From positions 1-47,592 of the forward strand of contig JAEZJQ010000135.1 in NCBI GenBank assembly GCA_023436305.1: a stretch of DNA of 47,592 nucleotides. Reading direction: 5' to 3'. The translations under genes and the position numbers were made by a program. The notes beneath the pieces are model-generated. The model saw only the letters and a list, made by a program, of their open reading frames with translations. It made no database searches and was not told the DNA's origin. This DNA comes from Bacillota bacterium (GTDB taxonomy: Bacteria > Bacillota > UBA4882 > UBA8346). This document shows, piece by piece, positions 24,709 to 34,561 of the stretch (its first letter is position 1; the number at the start of each line of letters is the position of its first letter).

Positions 24709-25719
24709 TTATCTTTGAACCATTGGAATGAATTCACTATAACCTGCTTTTTCCATCTCCGCTAAGGGAATAAATCGTAGCGCCGCACTATTAATGCAAA
24801 AACGCCGGCCGCCCTGCTCCGGAGGACCATCCTCAAATACATGTCCCAGATGGGCATCCCCTACCCGGCTACGAGTCTCGATGCGCCTCATGCCAAGACT
24901 GGTATCTTCCTTATAAGTAATCACCTCGGGGTCCAGCGGTTTGGTAAAGCTGGGCCAGCCGCAGCCGGAAGCAAATTTATCTCTGGAACTGAATAGAGGC
25001 TCGCCCGTCGTTACATCGACATATAGACCAGGTTCGTGATGGTCCCAGTAGGAGTTATGGTAGGGCGGTTCCGTATCAGCAAGCTGAGTTACGGAATACT
25101 GAGTGTCGATAAGTTTCTTTTTAATAATTTCCGGATTGGGCTTTTGATACCGGATAGGGTCCACCCGAAGCTGTTGCTGATTGCGCAAGGAGGAGAAGTC
25201 GATATGGCAGTAACCTCCGGGAGTTTTCCCCAGATAGTCCTGATGGTATTCTTCAGCCGGATAAAAATGGGTTAAAGGCAGCACCTCGGTAACTAACGGC
25301 TTTTGGTACTGCTTTTGGACTTCTGCCATCACGGCGCGAATCACTGGTAAATCTTGCTCATCCCGGTAGTAGATACCCGAACGGTATTGGGTACCCCGAT
25401 CATTCCCCTGACGGTTGAGAGCAGTAGGATCGATAATCCGGAAAAAGTAGTCTAAAAGTGTTGCTAGATTAACCCGTTCCGGATCATAGCGTACTTGGAC
25501 AGTCTCCGCATGGCCGGTGTTCCGGTGACAGACGTCTTCATAGGTTGGATGCTCCGTTCTACCATTGGCATAGCCGACAGTGGTCCCTGCTACGCCATAG
25601 ATACGGGTAAAGTAGGACTGTACGCCCCAAAAGCAACCACCGGCCAGCCAGATCTCTTTGAGATTTTTGCCTTTATAGCTAACGCCTTGATTAGGGTTGG
25701 CAGGTAAACTGTTGTTCAT
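24709..25719 (-). CDS. msrAB: Bifunctional methionine sulfoxide reductase MsrA-MsrB
   Basis: Fusion of 336 residues that repairs both stereoisomers of oxidised methionine. The MsrA half has the catalytic Cys in LAGGCFWGVQSYF near residue 29; the MsrB half (from about 190) has CGWPSF, RVGDAHLGHVFEDGPP and the catalytic Cys in RRFCINSAALRF. The usual zinc-binding Cys pairs of MsrB are absent (LYVDVTTGEPLF where the CxxC would be), as in many fused forms. ATG 25719 is preferred to ATG 25725 because AAGAAGGG is spaced 6 bases from it. No signal peptide. Upstream are two small palindromes, AAGGATA/TATCCTT (25805-25821) and ACTGAA/TTCAGT (25833-25854), possibly regulatory. Confidence 0.95.
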   Translation of the reverse strand: MNNSLPANPNQGVSYKGKNLKEIWLAGGCFWGVQSYFTRIYGVAGTTVGYANGRTEHPTYEDVCHRNTGHAETVQVRYDPERVNLATLLDYFFRIIDPTALNRQGNDRGTQYRSGIYYRDEQDLPVIRAVMAEVQKQYQKPLVTEVLPLTHFYPAEEYHQDYLGKTPGGYCHIDFSSLRNQQQLRVDPIRYQKPNPEIIKKKLIDTQYSVTQLADTEPPYHNSYWDHHEPGLYVDVTTGEPLFSSRDKFASGCGWPSFTKPLDPEVITYKEDTSLGMRRIETRSRVGDAHLGHVFEDGPPEQGGRRFCINSAALRFIPLAEMEKAGYSEFIPMVQR

Positions 25720-25876
25720 TATCATCCCTTCTTTCTACTCCATAATATAACCGAAATCAAGAGAAACTTGTATCTCCATTGAAGACAATGATTTTTGGAT
25801 ATGTAAGGATAGAGTATCCTTAGTTTAATTTCACTGAAGATGAATACTTTCAGTTAAATTTCCTACTTTGACAGAT

Positions 25877-25904
25877 AAAAACCGCGCCGAAAATTCTACG
25901 CGGT
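25877..25904 (-). terminator. Terminator of HAD phosphatase gene
   Basis: ACCGCG (25881-25886) and CGCGGT (25899-25904) form the stem; on the minus strand TTTT follows, 55 bases after the phosphatase stop. Confidence 0.7.
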
Positions 25905-25959
25905 CTTTCAATTCATCGGATTGAACAAAAGAAAAACTCTGCCTTTGAGTCAGGGAGAA

Positions 25960-26622
25960 TTATTGTTTCAACAGAAAATCTTGCAACTCAGCCGGGTGTT
26001 TCAACAAAAATGCGGCCCCCTCCTCCCGAAGTTCCTCCGCCTTCCGGAATCCCCAAAGAACGCCGACCGGATACATTCCGGCCGCACGGGCTGTCCGCAT
26101 GTCAATCCCGGTGTCGCCCAGATACAAAAAATCGGCCGGCGCTAGATTCATTCGTGAGGCGATGCCAAGCGCGGCGGTGGGATCGGGTTTCAGGGGTACG
26201 CCTGATTTCGCACCTTCCACGATTTCAAAATCTCCTTTTGGTAAAAAGTGGCGAATCATTTGCTTGGTAAAATCATCCGCCTTGTTGGAGAGCACGGTTA
26301 ACCTCATTTCGTACCGATGCAAGAAAGCCAGTAATTCCTCGATTCCTGGATAGGGCTTTGTTTGATCCGCCCAATGCGCCTCATATTCAACCCGTAACTG
26401 CCGGAGATACACGGCCACAGCTTCCTCCTGAAAAGATTGTCCGGGCAGGGAACGGCGGGTCAAAATCTCCATTCCATTTCCGATCATATATTTATAACTT
26501 TCGTAATCATGGCCGGGAAAGCCATGGCGGTTCAAAACCCGGTTCATTGCGTCCGCCAGGTCGGCAAGAGTATCCAACAAGGTTCCGTCCAGATCAAAAA
26601 GGACAGCCCGCCATTTCATCAT
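25960..26622 (-). CDS. HAD family hydrolase, phosphoglycolate phosphatase-like
   Basis: 220-residue haloacid-dehalogenase-type phosphatase with a helical cap. Motif I is LFDLDGTLLDT (nucleophile Asp), motif II LSNK, motif III the Lys of PLKPDP, motif IV LYLGDTGIDMRTARAAG. The cap between residues 15 and 85 is the Gph/PGP type. It probably dephosphorylates 2-phosphoglycolate or a related small phosphate, but HAD substrates are hard to predict. Two adjacent ATG codons start it (26622, 26619); GAGGAGG at 26627-26633 suits the second slightly better. Confidence 0.85.
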   Translation of the reverse strand: MMKWRAVLFDLDGTLLDTLADLADAMNRVLNRHGFPGHDYESYKYMIGNGMEILTRRSLPGQSFQEEAVAVYLRQLRVEYEAHWADQTKPYPGIEELLAFLHRYEMRLTVLSNKADDFTKQMIRHFLPKGDFEIVEGAKSGVPLKPDPTAALGIASRMNLAPADFLYLGDTGIDMRTARAAGMYPVGVLWGFRKAEELREEGAAFLLKHPAELQDFLLKQ

Positions 26623-26896
26623 ATTACCTCCTCTTGTTGGAATTTATAAATAGTTTCGTAATATATTCGCTATATATTCGCTCTAGCGTACACCAATACC
26701 TTTCCTTTGGTTTTTTAATTTGAATTGGCTGAAATGCACATAGCCAACATGTACATAACCCCGACATCACCGGCTCGATAATGTACGGGCTTTGCCGTTT
26801 TCCCTGAATACCGTCTGACGAGTCTGCCCGGAAATAAATTATCAATCAAAAAGGTTCTCATGTTCAGCTTAATTCTATTGTATAGGAATCTTATAA

Positions 26897-27991
26897 CTAC
26901 ACATTAAACCGAAACAAAGCAATATCTCCATCCTGCATCACATATTCCTTGCCCTCCGATCGGATCAGGCCCTTCTCACGGGCGGCCGCAGTGGAACCGC
27001 ATTCCATCAGGTCATGAAAGGCGACAACCTCGGCCCGGATAAAGCCGCGTTCAAAATCGGTGTGAATTTTTCCGGCGGCCTGGGGCGCCCGGGTGCCTTT
27101 CACGATGGTCCAGGCCCGGACTTCCTGAGGGCCGGCGGTGATAAAGCTGATGAGTCCCAGCAGCCGGTAACTTGTCTTAATAAGCCGTTCCAGGCCGGAT
27201 TCTTGTAAGCCCAATGCCTCCAGAAAATCTTTCTTCTCGGAATCGGGTAGTTCGGCGATCTCGGCTTCGATTTTGGCGCAGACTGGTAATACCTCGGCGC
27301 CTTCCTTGGCGGCCAGTTTCGTTAACGCCGTAACATATTGATTCGGAGTGGCGGATTGCAAATTGGTTTCCGCTACATTGGCGGCGTAAATCACCGGTTT
27401 GGCGGTAAGCAAAAACAAGTCTTTCATTTGCGGCTGTTGGTCCGCCTGTAGTTCCAAGGTCCGGGCCGGTTGGCCGCCGGTTAAATGCTTTTTGATACCT
27501 TCATAAAACTCCAGTTCAACCTGATATTTCTTTTCACCGGTTTTGAGCATCACCGTGGTCTTGTCGATACGTTTCTCCAAGGTTTCCAGGTCGGCGAAAA
27601 TCAGTTCCAGATTAATGGTTTCCACATCCCGGACCGGATCGACCACCGCATCCACGTGGGTGATATTGGGATCGTCAAAACATCGGACCACGTGCACAAT
27701 GGCGTCCACTTCCCGGATATGGGCCAGAAACTTATTTCCCAGGCCTTCCCCCCGGCTGGCTCCTTTCACCAGCCCGGCAATATCCACAAACTCGATGGTG
27801 GCCGGAGTTACCTTTTTGGGATTATGCATGTCCGCCAGTTTCGGCAAACGTTCATCCGGAATGGGAACCACTCCCACATTGGGCTCGATGGTACAAAACG
27901 GATAATTGGCGCATTCGGCCCCAGCCTTGGTAATGGCGTTAAAAAGGGTGCTTTTGCCCACGTTAGGCAACCCTACAATCCCTAATTTCAT
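26897..27991 (-). CDS. ychF: Ribosome-binding ATPase YchF
   Basis: Obg-family P-loop NTPase of 364 residues, nearly the length of E. coli YchF (363). G1 GLPNVGKSTLFNA at residues 6-18, G3 DIAGLVKGAS, and the NxxE-type G4 (YAANVAETNL) that favours ATP over GTP, then the TGS-like C-terminus (EVRAWTIVKGTRAPQAAG, HTDFERGFIRAEV). It acts on ribosomes and translation-stress responses. The frame opens at TTG 28015, but AAAGGG is spaced 8 bases from ATG 27991, matching the family start MKLGIVGLPN. Confidence 0.96.
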   Translation of the reverse strand: MKLGIVGLPNVGKSTLFNAITKAGAECANYPFCTIEPNVGVVPIPDERLPKLADMHNPKKVTPATIEFVDIAGLVKGASRGEGLGNKFLAHIREVDAIVHVVRCFDDPNITHVDAVVDPVRDVETINLELIFADLETLEKRIDKTTVMLKTGEKKYQVELEFYEGIKKHLTGGQPARTLELQADQQPQMKDLFLLTAKPVIYAANVAETNLQSATPNQYVTALTKLAAKEGAEVLPVCAKIEAEIAELPDSEKKDFLEALGLQESGLERLIKTSYRLLGLISFITAGPQEVRAWTIVKGTRAPQAAGKIHTDFERGFIRAEVVAFHDLMECGSTAAAREKGLIRSEGKEYVMQDGDIALFRFNV

Positions 27992-28231
27992 TAATAATCG
28001 CCCTTTCTCTCCCAATGGTTCTTTAAACTAATTTAATTATACATAATTAACCCGAAAAAGTCTGCTTTTCTTTAAGCAACTTTCAGGGATAATTTTGAAA
28101 AGTACTGTCGTACCAGTGTAATCATGTTAAAAAGTACCATGGTATGTAGACACTGACGAACTCCAATGGTATATTGGAAATGTCAAGACCGTGAATATTT
28201 TGATAAAACTTTATGAAATGGGGAGTTGCTG

Positions 28232-28990
28232 ATGAAAAAAAGGCATCTTATTCTCTTGATTATGGTGGTTTCGATGTTCATGATTAGCTTGGCTGAGGAG
28301 CCAAAAGTTACGGTAATTTGCGGTGATAGCCAGCTTCAATTTGAGCTGATAAGTCCTGAAGGTACGCGGGTATTCACTGATGTTTCAAGCCCGGATGCCC
28401 TTTCGAAACCGGCCGGGTCTAATGATATTTTACTAACAACCAATAGTTATCCGGGGACTTATTTGCCTGATTTCGTCAATTCATTCCCTGGAAAACAATT
28501 ATTTAGAAAAATCGGTACATTGGAAGGAAACGGGGTAAAAGTGACCGGTATTTCCTCCATGCATGATCAATTGAGTGAATTATTACCGGAAAACGGTGCC
28601 AATTATATTTTTCTCATTGAGATGGGTGGATTACGGATTGCCGATTTTGGATATATTGGGCAGGAGAAATTAACCAAGGAGCAACTCGATATTTTAGGTG
28701 AGATTGATATTGCGATTACCCAATTAAAAAATCCATTTTGCAATATGACTCTTGAAAACCGAAAAGGCTTCAATTTGATGGATCAACTGAACCCCAAGTT
28801 GATTATACCGACCAATTTTGATGAGGCCACCGCAAGGTTTGCCGTTACAAAATGGGAGGGATTCTATGCGGTTGGACCTGTTAAAATTGGGAAATCCGAT
28901 TTGGTTTCTCCAAAGCCTAGAATTTTATTCATGGAGTCCTGGGGGAAGATTTGTAAAGGATTAAAATTGGCGAAAAAATGGAATAAGTGA
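28232..28990 (+). CDS. Secreted metallo-beta-lactamase-fold protein, metal site lost
   Basis: 252-residue exported paralogue of the next gene, alignable along its whole length. Signal peptide at residues 1-21. At the places where the next protein has its metal ligands this copy reads TNSYPGTY (for THSHADHY), SMHD (for SAHS), FGYIG (for FGDIG) and PTNFDE (for LTHIDE): six of seven ligands are replaced and only His111 remains. The rest of the fold is well kept, including GFNLMDQ and ILFMESWGKI, so the gene looks constrained rather than decaying. GGGGAG at 28220-28225 supports ATG 28232. It is probably a non-enzymatic binding or partner protein. Confidence 0.8.
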   Translation: MKKRHLILLIMVVSMFMISLAEEPKVTVICGDSQLQFELISPEGTRVFTDVSSPDALSKPAGSNDILLTTNSYPGTYLPDFVNSFPGKQLFRKIGTLEGNGVKVTGISSMHDQLSELLPENGANYIFLIEMGGLRIADFGYIGQEKLTKEQLDILGEIDIAITQLKNPFCNMTLENRKGFNLMDQLNPKLIIPTNFDEATARFAVTKWEGFYAVGPVKIGKSDLVSPKPRILFMESWGKICKGLKLAKKWNK

Positions 28991-29047
28991 TTGGAGTGAA
29001 ATGGAATAGGTGATTGGTCAAATTTAATGAAACGAGGCGTAATTAAA

Positions 29048-29800
29048 ATGAAAAAGTGGCTGATTATTTTATTGGTTGTAGTTTTTGCTTTCATGGCGGC
29101 CCAGGGGGCGGAACCGAAGGTTACCATCATTTGTGATGATGCGGACGCCCAATTTGAAGCCATAAGTCCCGATGGCATCCGGGTTTTAATGGACATCGCC
29201 AATCCCGATCTGTTATCGAGTCCGGTAGTGGCTAAAGACATTTTGGTAACAACTCATAGCCACGCCGATCACTATCGAAGCAATTTTGTAGATTCCTTCC
29301 CAGGGCAGCAATTAAAAATAAAAGCAGGCGTGTTACAAACCGATGGAGTACAAGTGACGGGAATTGCTTCCGCCCACTCCGCCTCGGGCGAATTCTTACC
29401 GGAGGGCGGTTCCAATTATATTTACCTCATCGAAATGGGTAACTTACGAATCGCGCACTTTGGTGATATCGGCCAGGAAAAGCTGACTGAGGATCAGTTA
29501 AAAGCCTTAGGGGAGATTGACGTTGCAATTACCCAATTAAGTAATTCATTTAGCGCTATGAATATTCAAAACCTTAAAGGCTTCAATTTAATGGATCAGG
29601 TAAACCCTAAACTGATTTTACTCACCCATATCGATGAGGCCACTGCCAAATATGCCGCCCAAAAATGGGAAAGTTTCTATATCACAGGTCCGCTAAAAAT
29701 CAGCAAAGCGGATTTAACCGGTGGGAAAACCAAAATCTTATTTATGGAGTCCTGGGGTAAAATCAGCAAAGGGATGAAGATTGCTAAAAAATGGCAATGA
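29048..29800 (+). CDS. Secreted metallo-beta-lactamase-fold hydrolase
   Basis: 250-residue exported protein with signal peptide (MKKWLIILLVVVFAFMAAQG). The metal site is complete: THSHADHY at 69-76 (His70, His72, Asp74, His75), His110, Asp140 in HFGDIG and His194 in LTHIDE. It resembles the UlaG-like/L-ascorbate-lactonase-type branch with short loops (DILVTTHSHADH). The frame opens at ATG 29027, but the signal peptide begins at 29048, with GAGG at 29034. It lies 57 bases after its metal-less paralogue and ends at a terminator, so the pair forms a two-gene unit. Substrate unknown. Confidence 0.85.
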   Translation: MKKWLIILLVVVFAFMAAQGAEPKVTIICDDADAQFEAISPDGIRVLMDIANPDLLSSPVVAKDILVTTHSHADHYRSNFVDSFPGQQLKIKAGVLQTDGVQVTGIASAHSASGEFLPEGGSNYIYLIEMGNLRIAHFGDIGQEKLTEDQLKALGEIDVAITQLSNSFSAMNIQNLKGFNLMDQVNPKLILLTHIDEATAKYAAQKWESFYITGPLKISKADLTGGKTKILFMESWGKISKGMKIAKKWQ

Positions 29801-29824
29801 AATTAATATCAGAATTATTTACTC

Positions 29825-29848
29825 ACCGGCTTGTTAAGCCGGTTTTTT
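29825..29848 (+). terminator. Terminator of the paralogous hydrolase pair
   Basis: ACCGGCTT / AAGCCGGT with a 3-base loop, followed by TTTTTT. Confidence 0.92.
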
Positions 29849-29974
29849 AATTTTTTCCAAGAAAATCATGAAAAAATTTTGCATGGTTAAAATGAATGAT
29901 AACCATTGCAATTTTTCTGAAAGAATGCTTTAATATTATGTTGGAATATTTATAAATAGGGAGAAATGGATTTG

Positions 29975-31804
29975 ATGACGAGAACAAGAGAAAATATCCG
30001 AAATATCGCCATTATTGCCCACGTCGATCACGGCAAGACCACATTGGTTGACTGCATGTTACGCCAGTCGGGAATTTTTCGCGACAATGAAAAAGTTATG
30101 GAACGGGTCATGGATTCCAACGACTTGGAACGAGAGCGCGGGATTACAATTCTTTCCAAGAATACCGCCATCTTTTATGAAGATTTGAAAATCAATATTG
30201 TGGACACGCCTGGGCATGCCGACTTTGGCGGCGAAGTGGAACGGGTACTGAAGATGGTTGATGGGGCTTTATTGTTAATCGATAGCTTTGAAGGCCCCAT
30301 GGCCCAGACCAAGTTCGTACTCCGGAAAGCCTTGGAGATTGGACTCAGGATTGTGGTGGTTATCAACAAAATTGACCGCCCGGATGCCAGAGTTCACGAG
30401 GTTCTGGACGAAGTATTCGACTTGTTTGTGGAACTGGAGGCCGATGACTGGCAGTTGGATTTTCCGGTGATTTATACTTCGGCCCGTTTTGGCACGGCCT
30501 CACTCGATCCCGATCAAACCGGGGGAACGATGCAGCCGCTATTTGACATGATTAAGAATGAAATCCCCGCTCCTTCGGGGGATTTGGAGGAACCGCTCCA
30601 ACTCCAGGTAACCATCCTGGATTACGATGACTATGTCGGAAGAATCGGGATTGGCCGGATCAGCAACGGGTTTATCCGTGCCAGCCAAACGGTGGGTATT
30701 TGTAAGCAGGATGGAAATATTGAGCTTGCTAAAATTGGAAAGTTATGGAATTATCAAGGCTTAAAACGGACTGAGGTTGAACGGGCCGATGCCGGGGAGA
30801 TTGTAGCTTTTTGCGGATTAGACCGGATTAATGTCGGGGAAACTTTAAGTGACCCGGAAAACCCAACTCCGTTACCCCTGCTCTTGATTGACGAACCGAC
30901 TTTAACGATGATGTTTATGGTCAACGACAGTCCATTTGCCGGACGGGAAGGGAAATATCTAACATCACGTCATTTAAGGGACCGGCTTTGGAAAGAAGCC
31001 CGAATTAATGTCAGCCTTAAGGTAACCGAGACGGATACACCCGATGCTTTTCAAGTTTCAGGGCGAGGCGAACTTCATTTGGGGATTTTGATAGAAACAA
31101 TGCGGCGGGAAGGGTATGAACTTCAGGTCTCCAAACCGGAACCGATTTTAAAACAGATAAACAACCGGATCCATGAGCCGTATGAAAGATTGTTTATCAA
31201 CATTCCCGATAGTTTTTCGGGAAAAGTGATTGAAAATTTAGGCGGCCGTAAAGGTGAAATGATCAATATGCAACCGGTCGGCCAGAATCACTTAAAAATC
31301 GAATTTTTAATCCCCGCAAGAGGGTTAATCGGATTTCGTTCCGAGTTTCTCACCGATACCAAAGGAGAAGGTATCATGCATCATCTTTTTGATCATTACG
31401 GGCCTTGGAAAGGTGAGATCCAGGGACGAAGACGGGGAGTTTTGGTCGCTTTTGAAAGCGGGGAAGCAACCGCATACGGCATTCATAATATTGAGGATCG
31501 CGGAGTTCTCTTTATCAATCCGGGTGATAAAGTATATGCCGGAATGGTCGTGGGTGAAAACGCCCGGGAGCAGGATTTGGAGGTTAATGTCTGTAAGAAA
31601 AAACATCTTACCAATATGCGGGCCAGTACCTCTGAGGAAGGAATCCGGTTAACCTCGCCGATAAGTTTTTCTTTGGAAAAGGCAATGGAATATATTAGCG
31701 AAGATGAACTTGTGGAAGTAACCCCGACCACCATCCGGATGCGCAAAAAAATCCTGGATCGATCGGATCGGGAGCGGTGGATGAAACGGGGGAAAGCGGA
31801 ATAG
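29975..31804 (+). CDS. typA: Translational GTPase TypA/BipA
   Basis: Ribosome-associated GTPase of the EF-G family, 609 residues, involved in 50S assembly and stress growth. G1 AHVDHGKTTL, G2 RERGITI, G3 DTPGHADFGG, G4 NKIDRPDAR and the BipA C-terminal domain (IEFLIPARGLIGFRSEFL, GEATAYGIHNIEDRG, MRASTSEEGIRL) are clear. ATG 29966 is 2 bases from GGGAG, so TTG 29972 or ATG 29975 (MTRTRENIRN) is more likely. It is convergent with the ankyrin gene, ending 18 bases from it. Confidence 0.96.
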   Translation: MTRTRENIRNIAIIAHVDHGKTTLVDCMLRQSGIFRDNEKVMERVMDSNDLERERGITILSKNTAIFYEDLKINIVDTPGHADFGGEVERVLKMVDGALLLIDSFEGPMAQTKFVLRKALEIGLRIVVVINKIDRPDARVHEVLDEVFDLFVELEADDWQLDFPVIYTSARFGTASLDPDQTGGTMQPLFDMIKNEIPAPSGDLEEPLQLQVTILDYDDYVGRIGIGRISNGFIRASQTVGICKQDGNIELAKIGKLWNYQGLKRTEVERADAGEIVAFCGLDRINVGETLSDPENPTPLPLLLIDEPTLTMMFMVNDSPFAGREGKYLTSRHLRDRLWKEARINVSLKVTETDTPDAFQVSGRGELHLGILIETMRREGYELQVSKPEPILKQINNRIHEPYERLFINIPDSFSGKVIENLGGRKGEMINMQPVGQNHLKIEFLIPARGLIGFRSEFLTDTKGEGIMHHLFDHYGPWKGEIQGRRRGVLVAFESGEATAYGIHNIEDRGVLFINPGDKVYAGMVVGENAREQDLEVNVCKKKHLTNMRASTSEEGIRLTSPISFSLEKAMEYISEDELVEVTPTTIRMRKKILDRSDRERWMKRGKAE

Positions 31805-31822
31805 TGGATGCAATATTCTTCA

Positions 31823-34072
31823 TCAATAGACGGCGCCGGCTTTTTTGAGGATTTGAACCACCCGGGAATGGCCGTTTTGGATTGCCAAAGCCAGAGCGGT
31901 TTGGTGGTCCTTGTTGGTTAATTTCAAATTGGCGCTTTTTTTAAGCAACATGGTTAGGATCTCGGAATTTCCCAGATAGGCGGCGATCATTAGGGCAGTA
32001 TAACCGTCTTTGCTTTGTAAATTGGGGTCGGCTTTATTATCAAGCAGCAACTTGACGATATCGGCGGCTCCTTTATAAGTGGCCAGCATCAAGGGAGTGA
32101 AACCGTCTTTTCCCTTGCTGTCAATCAAAGCTCCGTTTGCCAGCAAAACTTGAACCGCCGCGTATTGCCGGTTCATTACGGTAATATTTAAAATACTATC
32201 CCCGTCATTATCCTTTAAATTCGGATTGGCTCCTTTATCGAGGAAGAGCCGCATGATATCCACCTGGCCCTGGCGGGCGGCAATGGTTAACGCCGTCCAA
32301 CCGAATTTATTGGTATGGTGATTCAGGTCCGCGCCCTTGTTAAGCAGCAAGGAGACGATTTCCGGATAGCCTTTGTGAGCGGACCACATCAAAGCGGTCC
32401 AACCATACTTATCGGTGGAATCCAAGGCCGCGCCTTTATTGATTAATATTTCCGCAATAGCGCGATTCTCTCGCTGGATCGCCAGTAATAAAACAGGTAA
32501 TCCTTCTTCATCGGCAACGTTCACATCGGCCCCTTGATCCGTCAGAGACACTACTTTCTTCGTATCGCCGTTATTCACGGCGGTGATTAAGATCCGTTTC
32601 ATTTCAGAGATATTCGCCACTACGGGTATTGCCGTTGGGGCCGTTTCCAGGCTGATTTTCGGAACTTGGGTGGGAATGGGGATAATAACCGGGGTGGGCG
32701 TGGGCGCAAGGCTGAGTGTATCTTTGATGGCGCCTTGATTGGACAATATCTTGACAATATCGGCCTGGCCTTCGATAGTGGCAATCATTAGCGGAGTCCG
32801 GCCTTCATCGTTTTTGGGGTCAATGGCGATACCGCCAGCGATCAATGCTTGAACCATCTCCGGGTAACCCTTTTTCGCCGCCACGTGTAATAAAGTCCAC
32901 CCATGGGAATCGGTAACATTAAGCTTGGCGCCTTTGGCGATTAACAACTTCGCAATGGCGGTATGGCCTTCGGACACGGCAATTTGCATGGGGGTTTCAC
33001 CGCTTTTGGTTTTAGCGTTGACATCAGCTTTGGCGTTAATTAATGTTTGAACAGCGGGGAGCGCGCCTTTTTTGGCCGCCAGGTGTAAAGCGGTCCAGCC
33101 GTTATCATTTGCGGCTTCCGCCGGCGCCCCCTTGGAGATCAGGGCCTGAATTACTTTAGTGTAACCGCCTTTGGCGGCAGCCAGTAACGGGGTCATTCCA
33201 TCTTCAGTTTTGCCGTTGAATTTGGCGCCTTTGTTTAGCAAAGCGGTTACCGTGATGATATGGCCTCTGGCGGATTCCCAATATAAAGCGGTTTTGTTGC
33301 CGGGGTCCGCCGGGTGAATATCGGCCCCCGACGCCAGCAATAATTCCACCGTATCCATATTTCCGGCCGCGGCGGCCGCCAGTAAAGGAGTATAGCCGTC
33401 TTTGCTTTTTACATTCACATCGGCGTTTTTGCTGATTAATATTTTGGCAATATCGGTATAACCTTTTTTGCAAGCCCAAAGTAACGGGGTCCACCCATTG
33501 GCGTCCTTTTCGTTGGCGCCCTTGGCATAATAGTTTAATAGAAGCGGCACGGAGGCGGTATCCCCGTTTTTTGCGGCGTATAGAATATTTAACGAGAAAA
33601 TAGCGCCATTTTCCTGGAGAATTTTAACCAGTTTGGTATGGCGGTTGCGAATGGCGTACATTATGGCGGTATATCCCTTCAGATTACGGTCGTTGATATT
33701 GGCGCCATTGGCGATCAGCAATTCGGTCATGGGTTGAAAACCATTATCAACTCCATACATAAAAGCGGTCCATCCTTCATTATCCTTAAGGTTCACATTG
33801 GCCCCGTTGTTAATGAGCAATTTTGCCACCTGGATATGGTTTTTGGCGGTGGCATGCATCAAGGCGGTACAATTATTATAATCACGGGCATTGACATTGG
33901 CCCCCTTGGCGAGGAGCGTTTTTACATCTCCGGTATCCCCCGTGGCGGCGGCGATAATCAGTTTTAAATTATAGTCTTCAGCCCCGGCCTCCGGACGCGC
34001 CAGTACGAATGTTATCAATAACAATAACACCGGTAACACAATGAATGAAATGCGCCTAATATCAGACACCAC
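31823..34072 (-). CDS. Large secreted ankyrin-repeat protein
   Basis: 749-residue protein with a signal peptide (SFIVLPVLLLLITFVLA, then PEAGAEDYN). About twenty ankyrin repeats in two blocks: residues about 35-450 and 495-749, recognisable by repeated GxTALMxAAxxGxxxIVxLLLxxGAD patterns. Between them lies a Pro/Thr-rich linker of about 45 residues (APTPTPVIIPIPTQVPK) that would let the two solenoids move independently. GTG 34072 or GTG 34069 starts it, with AAGGTGA upstream. Ankyrin solenoids bind proteins; being exported, this one must bind something outside the membrane. No partner is evident nearby. Confidence 0.92.
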   Translation of the reverse strand: MVSDIRRISFIVLPVLLLLITFVLARPEAGAEDYNLKLIIAAATGDTGDVKTLLAKGANVNARDYNNCTALMHATAKNHIQVAKLLINNGANVNLKDNEGWTAFMYGVDNGFQPMTELLIANGANINDRNLKGYTAIMYAIRNRHTKLVKILQENGAIFSLNILYAAKNGDTASVPLLLNYYAKGANEKDANGWTPLLWACKKGYTDIAKILISKNADVNVKSKDGYTPLLAAAAAGNMDTVELLLASGADIHPADPGNKTALYWESARGHIITVTALLNKGAKFNGKTEDGMTPLLAAAKGGYTKVIQALISKGAPAEAANDNGWTALHLAAKKGALPAVQTLINAKADVNAKTKSGETPMQIAVSEGHTAIAKLLIAKGAKLNVTDSHGWTLLHVAAKKGYPEMVQALIAGGIAIDPKNDEGRTPLMIATIEGQADIVKILSNQGAIKDTLSLAPTPTPVIIPIPTQVPKISLETAPTAIPVVANISEMKRILITAVNNGDTKKVVSLTDQGADVNVADEEGLPVLLLAIQRENRAIAEILINKGAALDSTDKYGWTALMWSAHKGYPEIVSLLLNKGADLNHHTNKFGWTALTIAARQGQVDIMRLFLDKGANPNLKDNDGDSILNITVMNRQYAAVQVLLANGALIDSKGKDGFTPLMLATYKGAADIVKLLLDNKADPNLQSKDGYTALMIAAYLGNSEILTMLLKKSANLKLTNKDHQTALALAIQNGHSRVVQILKKAGAVY

Positions 34073-34561
34073 GATTCACCTTCTCAAGATTACTTAGGAA
34101 ATATGGCTTGAATCAATATATTTTCGATCCGCTATTTTCATTTTCGGTTTGGAAGGCTGAATAGTTTATATTTCCCGGTGAAATGTTCCACATATAATGA
34201 TAAAATCCTGCCGGAAAAGGCCGGATTAGCGAAATCGCGGTTCACAGAGGGAATAAATATTTGGAATTTTGATTTTGGGAATACTGGCTGAAAATATTGG
34301 TTCCCTAAAAAGTACCTTTTCCATGGGGTTACACCCCCCGCCGCATTAAAAGGAATATTTTACATTTTGGTTCATATATATGTACTAACACGACATCATT
34401 GGAATTACAACCAGCCATGAACCGGCTTTTGGAAAGCCGCATGAGCCAATATTCGTGTGAATATTGTTTGTCCGGGGAAATAGAACCAACCGGTGGCGGG
34501 CCTAACGCGAAATAGTCCGGTAATAATTTCCCGGGATAGCCATTTTATGAGGTGAATGCTG
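34073..34561. other. 489-base intergenic region
   Basis: Divergent spacer between the ankyrin and zinc-ribbon genes. No gene, RNA or clear promoter pair could be supported. The only structures noticed are small: CCGGAAAAGGCCGG near 34211 and AATATTCGTGTGAATATT near 34449. Confidence 0.6.

Noticed and set aside
27485..27985. Plus-strand frame of 166 codons opposite ychF
   Set aside because: Shadow of the highly conserved ychF gene; no ribosome site or family features.
28097..28154. AAAAGTAC repeats and TACCATGGTA palindrome between ychF and the hydrolase pair
   Set aside because: Short, imperfect and without a recognisable promoter; noted but not enough to call an operator.
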